Positions 58,866 to 64,000 of a DNA stretch of 64,000 nucleotides are shown one piece after another. This DNA comes from Sphingomonas hankookensis (GTDB lineage Bacteria > Pseudomonadota > Alphaproteobacteria > Sphingomonadales > Sphingomonadaceae). The stretch spans positions 1-64,000 of the forward strand of contig NZ_JAKREV010000005.1 in NCBI RefSeq assembly GCF_022664465.1, written 5' to 3'. Positions within the stretch are counted from its first letter, which is position 1; every line of letters starts with the position of its first letter. The notes below the pieces were generated by a model that saw only the letters and a list, made by a program, of their open reading frames with translations, was not told the DNA's origin and made no database searches. Made by a program: the position numbers and the translations under genes.

Positions 58866-61807
58866 CGCAAGCAGTCGATGCGCTGTTCGCCCGGCTGACG
58901 GTGGCGGGGTTTGCCGGCGATGCGGAAGCGGGCCTCGGCGCGCGGCAGGTCGCGGCGACCGACAATTCGATCTATCAGGTCCGCCCGGCCGCGATCGTCT
59001 ATCCGCGCGTTGCTGAGGACGTCGCGCTGCTGGTGCGCGCGGCGCGCAATACCGGCCTGCCGCTGACCGCGCGCGGCGGCAATACCGGGACCAACGGGCA
59101 ATCGCTGAATGACGGCATCGTAGTCGACTTCGCGCGCCATATGCGCGGCATCGGCGCGTTCGACCGGCAAACAGACACCGTGGAGGTCGAGCCGGGGGTC
59201 GTCCTCGACCAGCTGAACGCGTTCCTCGGGGGCCATGGCCGCTTCTTCCCGCCGATGGTGTCGACCGCCAGCCGCGCGACGATCGGCGGGATGGTCGCGA
59301 CCGATGCGTCGGGCAAGGGGTCGCGGCGCTGGGGCAAGACGTCGGACTATATCGTCGCCCTCGACCTGGTACTGTCCGACGGCACCGAATGGCGCGCCGA
59401 ACCGATGACGCGGGCCGAAGCGGAGCGGATCGCCACGGGTACCGGCATCGTCGCGGACATCCACCGCGAGGCGCTGCGCATCGTCACCACCCGCGCCGTC
59501 GATATCGCCGCGACCTTTCCCACCATGAATCGCGGGCTGACCGGCTATAACCTGCAAAAGACGTGGGATGTGGACGCCGACCGCTTCTTCCTCGGCTATC
59601 TGCTGGCCGGGTCGGAGGGGACGCTGGCGCTGACCCGGTCGATCACGCTGCGCGTCGCGCCCAAGCCGAAGAAGCGCGCGCTGGCGGTGATCCGCTACGG
59701 CGCGTTCGACGCCGCGATGCGCGACGTGCAACGGCTGATCGCCGCCGATCCGGTCGCGATCGAGATCCTCGACGACAAGGTGCTGGGCGTCGCGCAGGAC
59801 GACATCATCTGGGCGAGCGTCGAGGGGTTGCTGGGCGGCAGCGACACGCCGGTCGCCGCGATGAACTTCGTCGAGTTCACCGCCGACGACGATGCGACGA
59901 TCGACGCCGGCCTTGCCCGGCTCGCTGCGATCGGGCCGCAGGGGGATTGCCGGATCGTGCGCGACGACGCGGCGATCGGTCAGTTGTGGACGCTGCGGGA
60001 GAAGTCGGTCGGGTTGCTCGCCCGGCTGGGCGGCGCACGGCAGGGGGTGCCGTTCGTCGAGGATACCGCCGTGCCGCCGGAGCGGCTGGCGGACTTCGTC
60101 GCCGAGTTCCGCGCGCTGCTCGACGGCCACGGCCTCAACTACGGCATGTTCGGCCATGCCGATGTCGGCTGCCTGCACGTCCGCCCGTTCCTCGACCTGC
60201 GCGATCCAGCACAGGCGGCGCTGATCCGGCCGATTTCCGACGCGGTGGCGGCGCTGACCAAGGCCTATGGCGGGCTGCTATGGGGAGAACATAGCCGCGG
60301 CTATCGCGGTGAGTTTTCGCCCCTGTTCTTCGGCAACCTCTATCCCGAATTGCAGCGGTTGAAGGCCGCGTTCGACCCCGACAACCGCCTGAACCCCGGC
60401 AAGCTCGCCGCGCCCGCCGGGCAGCCGATCGACCGGATCGACGGCGTACCGTTTCGTGGAGAAAGTGACCGCCAGATCGACGCCCCCCATGCCCACGCGT
60501 TCGACCGCGCGGTCGCATGCAACGGCAACGGCGCCTGTTTCGGCTGGAGCGCGCAGGACCTGATGTGCCCGTCGTACAAGGCGACGCGCGACCGGGCGCA
60601 ATCGCCCAAGGGCCGCGCGGCGCTGCTGCGCGAATGGGCGCGGCTCGATTCGATCGTCGATCCGACCCCGGCCGAACGTGCCGATCACGCCGTGATCGAA
60701 CGCGATACGCGGGCGTCGCTCGTCACTTGCCTGTCGTGCAAGGCATGCACGACGCTATGCCCGGTGCGGGTCGACGTGCCGACGATGGCGTCGCGCTTTG
60801 CCGAGCGGCATTGGGCGAAACGCACCCGACCGCTGCGCCATCACATCGTCGCCCGGATGGAGGCGATGCTGGCCGCGGGGCGGCGGATGCCGCGCCTCGC
60901 CAATGCGGTTGCGCGCACCGGGGTGGCGCGCACGCTCGGCTATATCGACCTGCCCGCCTTCTCGCCCGGTCGCGACCCGTTGCCACCGGTCGCGAAGCCC
61001 GAATGGCTGGCGGCGCTGTCGCCCGAGGCGCGCGCCGACACGGTCGTGCTGGTCGAGGACAGCTTTACCGCCAGCTTCGACCGTGGGGTGATCGCGGCCG
61101 CCGCGCGCGTGCTGAGCGCGTGCGGCTATCGCGTGTGGCGGGTGCCGCCGCGGCGCAATGGCAAGGTGCTGCACCTGCTGGGGATGCGCGACCGCTTCGT
61201 GACGGTGGCGGCGGCGCGGATGGCCGAAGCGCGGGCGCTGGCCGATACCGGCGTCCGGCTGGTTGGGATCGATGCCGCCACCGCGCTGATGTTCGCGCAG
61301 GAATATGCCGAGGCGGCGGGCGGGACGATCGACGTCGCCGGGCTGGAGACGGTGCTGGCCGACGCGGTGCGCGCCGGTCGCGTGCCACCCCTCACGCCCG
61401 ACCCGCAGCCGCTGCGTCTGCTGGGCCATTGCACCGAACAGGCCTTGCGCCCGCAGGCGTTGACGCAATGGGCCGAGGCGCTGGCCGGGTTCGGCATCGT
61501 CGCGGCACCGGCCAAGACCGGATGCTGCGGCATGGCCGGGATGTTCGGGCACGAAGCACGCAACCAACAGCTGTCGCGCGACATCTTCGCGCTCAGCTGG
61601 GCGGCGGTGACGCAGGACGATGCGATGCTCGCCACCGGTTTTTCGTGCCGGTGCCAGACCGAGCGGATGACCGGCCGCCGCCCGCTGCACCCGGTCGAGG
61701 CTATCGACCGGCGGCTTCAGGCTTCGGAGGCGGCCTCGGCCAGCAGCCAGTCGCGGAACCGGTCGAACAACGGGCTGCGCACGCCCCCGCGCGGCCAGAC
61801 GAGATAA
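58862..61807 (+). CDS. FAD/4Fe-4S oxidoreductase, D-2-hydroxyglutarate dehydrogenase-like (YdiJ type)
   Basis: A 981-residue fusion of three parts. Residues about 40-220 are the FAD-binding (PCMH) domain with TARGGNTGTNGQSL, TIGGMVATDASGKGS and LAGSEGTLAL. Residues about 250-530 are the FAD-oxidase C-terminal domain (NYGMFGHADVGCLHVRP). Then two iron-sulfur clusters follow: CNGNGACFGWS...MCPSYKATR and CLSCKACTTLCPVRVDVP. The C-terminal GlpC-like cysteine-rich domain has GHCTEQ and KTGCCGMAGMFGHE. This is the architecture of YdiJ-type D-2-hydroxyglutarate dehydrogenases, which pass electrons to the quinone pool. GTG 58862 is coupled to the HglS-like gene. Its last 91 bases overlap the convergent LysR gene. 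Confidence 0.87.
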   Translation: MTQAVDALFARLTVAGFAGDAEAGLGARQVAATDNSIYQVRPAAIVYPRVAEDVALLVRAARNTGLPLTARGGNTGTNGQSLNDGIVVDFARHMRGIGAFDRQTDTVEVEPGVVLDQLNAFLGGHGRFFPPMVSTASRATIGGMVATDASGKGSRRWGKTSDYIVALDLVLSDGTEWRAEPMTRAEAERIATGTGIVADIHREALRIVTTRAVDIAATFPTMNRGLTGYNLQKTWDVDADRFFLGYLLAGSEGTLALTRSITLRVAPKPKKRALAVIRYGAFDAAMRDVQRLIAADPVAIEILDDKVLGVAQDDIIWASVEGLLGGSDTPVAAMNFVEFTADDDATIDAGLARLAAIGPQGDCRIVRDDAAIGQLWTLREKSVGLLARLGGARQGVPFVEDTAVPPERLADFVAEFRALLDGHGLNYGMFGHADVGCLHVRPFLDLRDPAQAALIRPISDAVAALTKAYGGLLWGEHSRGYRGEFSPLFFGNLYPELQRLKAAFDPDNRLNPGKLAAPAGQPIDRIDGVPFRGESDRQIDAPHAHAFDRAVACNGNGACFGWSAQDLMCPSYKATRDRAQSPKGRAALLREWARLDSIVDPTPAERADHAVIERDTRASLVTCLSCKACTTLCPVRVDVPTMASRFAERHWAKRTRPLRHHIVARMEAMLAAGRRMPRLANAVARTGVARTLGYIDLPAFSPGRDPLPPVAKPEWLAALSPEARADTVVLVEDSFTASFDRGVIAAAARVLSACGYRVWRVPPRRNGKVLHLLGMRDRFVTVAAARMAEARALADTGVRLVGIDAATALMFAQEYAEAAGGTIDVAGLETVLADAVRAGRVPPLTPDPQPLRLLGHCTEQALRPQALTQWAEALAGFGIVAAPAKTGCCGMAGMFGHEARNQQLSRDIFALSWAAVTQDDAMLATGFSCRCQTERMTGRRPLHPVEAIDRRLQASEAASASSQSRNRSNNGLRTPPRGQTR

Positions 61808-62628
61808 TAGGCCTCGCGCGCGCTGAGCGTCACGGCAAGCGGCGTGACCAGCGTCCCCGCCGCCAGTTCGGGGCGGATCAGGAACGACGGGATCAGCGCC
61901 ACCCCCATCCCCGCCGCTGCGGCGTGGGCCAGCATCAGGAAATGTTCGTACACCGGCCCCTCCGCGGTCGCATCGGCCAGCCCCGCGGCGGCGAACCAGC
62001 GCCCCCACGCATCGGGCCGCGCCTCCAGCGACAGCAACGCGGCCGGCGGCAGGTCGGCGGGGTGCGCCACCGGGTGCCGCGCCAGCCAGTCGGGCGAACA
62101 CACCGCGACGACATCCTCGTGGAACAGCAGCGCATGGTCCGCCCCCGGCCAGTCGGGCAGCCCGAAATGGATCGCCGCGTCGAAGCGCTCCTCGCCGAAA
62201 TCGAACGGATAGGAGCGCGCGGCGAAGTTCACCAGCAATTCGGGATGGCGCGCGGTCAGCCCTGGCAGGCGCGGCGCCAGCCAGCGCATCCCGAAGCTGG
62301 GCAAGGTCGCGATGGTCAGCGCGCGGTCGTCCGGAGGAAGGAGCAACCGCCGCGTCGCGCTGCGCACCCGCTCGACCGCCGGGCCGATCGCCGCGGCATA
62401 GGCGATCGCCGCCGGGGTCGGCGTCACCCGCCGCCCGCGCCGTTCGAACAGCGGCGTGCCGAGCCAGTCCTCCAGCAGCGCGATCTGCCGGCTGATCGCG
62501 CTTTGCGTCAGTGCCATGCGCTGTGCCGCGCGCGAAAAGCTGCTGGTCTCGACCGCCGCTAGGAAGCTGGCGAGCGCGGGCAGCGGCGGCAGTTCGCGGC
62601 GATGCACGTCGGGGGGATCGGTCGGCAT
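61717..62628 (-). CDS. LysR-family regulator
   Basis: A 303-residue LysR-type regulator, GcvA-like. The winged helix-turn-helix is at about residues 15-70 (LASFLAAVETSSFSRAAQRM, LTQSAISRQIALLE). The effector domain has ALTIATLPSFGMRWLAPRLP and FDFGEERFDAAIHFG. It converges on, and overlaps by 91 bases, the 2-hydroxyglutarate dehydrogenase-like gene. It may control that catabolic operon, but the convergent position leaves this open. No operator could be assigned. Confidence 0.9.
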   Translation of the reverse strand: MPTDPPDVHRRELPPLPALASFLAAVETSSFSRAAQRMALTQSAISRQIALLEDWLGTPLFERRGRRVTPTPAAIAYAAAIGPAVERVRSATRRLLLPPDDRALTIATLPSFGMRWLAPRLPGLTARHPELLVNFAARSYPFDFGEERFDAAIHFGLPDWPGADHALLFHEDVVAVCSPDWLARHPVAHPADLPPAALLSLEARPDAWGRWFAAAGLADATAEGPVYEHFLMLAHAAAAGMGVALIPSFLIRPELAAGTLVTPLAVTLSAREAYYLVWPRGGVRSPLFDRFRDWLLAEAASEA

Positions 62629-62670
62629 GACGTGCGGACGCTGACACCCTCCCCGTGCAAGCGCAAGCGA

Positions 62671-63261
62671 TCAGGGGTCACGTGGATCGATCACCAGTAC
62701 CAGCCGCCGCTCGCCGGTCGCCGCGACCGGCGGCGATCGGTGGACGATCGGCGCATCCTCCGACCAGCCGCGCCCCTTGAACAAGGCGACGTCGCCGGTC
62801 GCGACCTGCCGCAGCGTGAGCGTCGCGGGATCGCTGCCGCCTGCCAGCGCCGCCGCATCGCCGGTATCGAGCCACTGCGTGCCCGGCCCGACATAGCTGC
62901 AGATCAGCCGCGCGGTGACATAGTCGGCGTGGAATTTGCGGCACGCATCGGTCTCGATCACCTCCAGCCGGATCGCGACCGCGGCGCTCTCCATCAGCGC
63001 CGCGAACTGCGTGGCAAGATCGACAATATCGCGTCCGAGTGCCGCATCGGCATACCCCGCCGCGCGGAGCGCTTCGGGCAGGCCGTCCGACAGCGCATCG
63101 ACCATTAGCGTCACCGCGACGTCGTCGACGGTGTCGAGATCGTCGACGACCGGCGTCCCGTCGCGCTGCCAGATCGCCAGATTGACCGCGGGCAACCGAA
63201 TGGTGGCGAGGTCGTCGATCCGGCCGACGAGCCGGACATGATCGGGGAAAGGGTGTAGCAT
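62671..63261 (-). CDS. DUF1826 family protein, probable Zur-regulated zinc-homeostasis gene
   Basis: A 196-residue protein of DUF1826. The family core is DACRKFHADYVTARLICSYVGPG (H111) and VALFKGRGW...IVHRSPP (H174), with a likely metal or oxygenase-like site. The function is unknown. In alphaproteobacteria the family often sits with zinc-chaperone GTPases and is thought to belong to the Zur regulon. ATG 63261 is preceded by a possible GTG 63264. A GTTAC-GTG-ATAAC inverted repeat lies 15-31 bases upstream, where Zur would block transcription. Confidence 0.83.
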   Translation of the reverse strand: MLHPFPDHVRLVGRIDDLATIRLPAVNLAIWQRDGTPVVDDLDTVDDVAVTLMVDALSDGLPEALRAAGYADAALGRDIVDLATQFAALMESAAVAIRLEVIETDACRKFHADYVTARLICSYVGPGTQWLDTGDAAALAGGSDPATLTLRQVATGDVALFKGRGWSEDAPIVHRSPPVAATGERRLVLVIDPRDP

Positions 63262-63275
63262 CACGATATCTCATT

Positions 63276-63292
63276 ATGTTACGTGATAACAT
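63276..63292. promoter_or_regulatory. Zur-box-like operator of the DUF1826 gene
   Basis: ATGTTACGTGATAACAT contains GTTAC-GTG-ATAAC, one base off GTTAT-N3-ATAAC, the alphaproteobacterial Zur half-site pattern, with ATG/CAT flanks extending the symmetry. Confidence 0.55.
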
Positions 63293-63336
63293 CACTATAC
63301 TAAACGAGACTAGGTCGGCAAGTGCGCGTAAATTTG

Positions 63337-63368
63337 TCCACCGTACCCCACGCAGGCGGGGGTGCGGC
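63337..63368. repeat. Palindromic repeat, single unit (CCCCGCGCAGGCGGGG family)
   Basis: TCCACCGTACCCCACGCAGG leads into CGGGGGTGCGGC. One arm position is changed, and the flank matches the unit at 51711-51740 in inverted order. Confidence 0.6.
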
Positions 63369-63516
63369 AAGGTTTGGCGGGCGCTGCCCTTCTCGAAGGT
63401 TCGCAAGGGCCGGCGATATCCGCGGGTATCGCTCGCAAGGGTCGGCTCCACACCCCCGCTGGAACAGCGGCTCCAGCCAGGCGCAACCGAACCGGAGGTC
63501 GCTGGGTTCGTCCCTC

Positions 63517-64000
63517 ATGCCCTCCACCGCCCTCCGCACCGGCGACGCCTCGCCGCTCGCCCGCGCCCTGCCGATCCTGTGCGCGATCGTGCAGATTTTG
63601 ACCACGTTGCTGCCCGGCATCGGCATCGGCCGCCCGATCGGCGACCAGTCGAACAGCGTCCGTACGCTCGTCACTCCGGCGGGCTGGGCGTTCGCGATCT
63701 GGGGCGCGCTCTATGCCGGCACGATCGTGTTCGCGGTGTATCAGGCGTTGCCACGGCAGCGGAGCAACCCGCTGCTCGCCCGTCTGCGCTGGCCCGCCGC
63801 CGGGGCGTTTCTCGGCAATGCGCTGTGGGCGGCCTATACGCAGGGCTTCGGGCTGGGTGTGGCATCGGTAATCATCATCCTGTTCACGCTGGCCTGCCTG
63901 ATCGCGACGCTGCGCACGCTTCCGGCATGGCCGCACGGTTTCTCGGCCGGCGAGCGCTGGTGCGCGGCGCTACCGCTCACAGCGCTGGCCAGCTGGCTGA
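63517..64000 (+). CDS. TspO/MBR-like membrane protein, partial at window end
   Basis: An open frame from ATG 63517 runs off the end of the window (161 residues visible). It has hydrophobic helices near residues 17-38, 57-76, 93-112 and 116-134. It also has TPAGWAFAIWGALYAGTIVF, the PxxxFxxxWxxxY signature of TspO/MBR-related tryptophan-rich proteins, and NALWAAYTQGFGL. The family binds tetrapyrroles or is uncharacterised. The start is chosen by frame and hydrophobic onset; no strong ribosome-binding site is close (GGAGG lies over 15 bases upstream). Confidence 0.65.
   Translation, partial: MPSTALRTGDASPLARALPILCAIVQILTTLLPGIGIGRPIGDQSNSVRTLVTPAGWAFAIWGALYAGTIVFAVYQALPRQRSNPLLARLRWPAAGAFLGNALWAAYTQGFGLGVASVIIILFTLACLIATLRTLPAWPHGFSAGERWCAALPLTALASWL

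Overview
The window is GC-rich, densely coded DNA from an alphaproteobacterium of the Sphingomonas type. The grounds are five TonB-dependent receptors (TBDRs), secreted and Tat-exported glycosidases, the leuS-lptE-holA gene order, and families common in sphingomonads (DUF3576, tryptophan-halogenase-like FAD enzymes with DUF6445, DUF5690, DUF1826). Many gene pairs overlap by 4 bases (ATGA or GTGA). Short palindromic repeats based on CCCCGCGCAGGCGGGG, CCCAGCGAAGGCTGGG or CCCCGGACTTGATCCGGGG recur between genes.

Layout. 1-2.1 kb: a plasmid-type partition remnant (5'-truncated ParB-like gene, then an intact RepB-like gene) and a non-coding stretch rich in TGTCA/TGACA motifs, which looks like the edge of a mobile segment. 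2.2-10.5 kb: a DUF2332 protein, a methyl-accepting chemotaxis protein, and a TBDR divergent from a Tat-exported GH127 enzyme. 10.5-13.8 kb: an HscC-type Hsp70 with a degenerate J-domain membrane partner. 13.8-18.4 kb: tRNA-Leu(GAG) and the housekeeping run DUF3576-leuS-lptE-holA. 18.6-22.5 kb: a secreted protein of unknown function, a ligase-associated-type exonuclease and a DUF5690 transporter. 22.5-28.2 kb: TBDR, Tat-exported phospholipase C and an exported HAD phosphatase behind a Pho-box-like sequence, read as phosphate scavenging. 28.2-32.2 kb: DUF2946, siderophore-type TBDR and PepSY membrane protein, a probable metal-uptake operon. 32.3-34.4 kb: halogenase-like FAD enzyme and DUF6445. 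34.5-41.5 kb: a six-hairpin glycosidase-like protein and a TBDR, divergent from a GH3 beta-glycosidase. 41.8-54.7 kb: an oligosaccharide system (periplasmic glycosidase, ABC importer, GH130, DUF1861, aldo/keto reductase, LacI regulator, ABC ATPase, TBDR). 54.9-62.6 kb: aminotransferase, AstD-like dehydrogenase, HglS-like DUF1338 enzyme and D-2-hydroxyglutarate-dehydrogenase-like flavoprotein, with a convergent LysR gene. 62.7-64 kb: DUF1826 behind a Zur-like box, and the start of a TspO/MBR-like membrane protein.

Most informative signals. (1) A near-identical 18-bp quasi-palindrome (core GTTnATCGTTAAAC) lies between the LacI gene and the glycan operon, and again upstream of the TBDR at 51.95 kb. 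This ties outer-membrane uptake, periplasmic cleavage, inner-membrane import and phosphorolysis into one predicted regulon. (2) The 54.9-61.8 kb cluster combines AST-like enzymes with the two enzymes that turn 2-oxoadipate into 2-oxoglutarate, suggesting lysine/2-aminoadipate breakdown rather than arginine catabolism. (3) Pho-box-like and Zur-box-like sites precede genes whose families fit those regulons. No CRISPR array, intact insertion sequence or rRNA gene was seen. All functions are read from the sequence and family knowledge; no database search was run.
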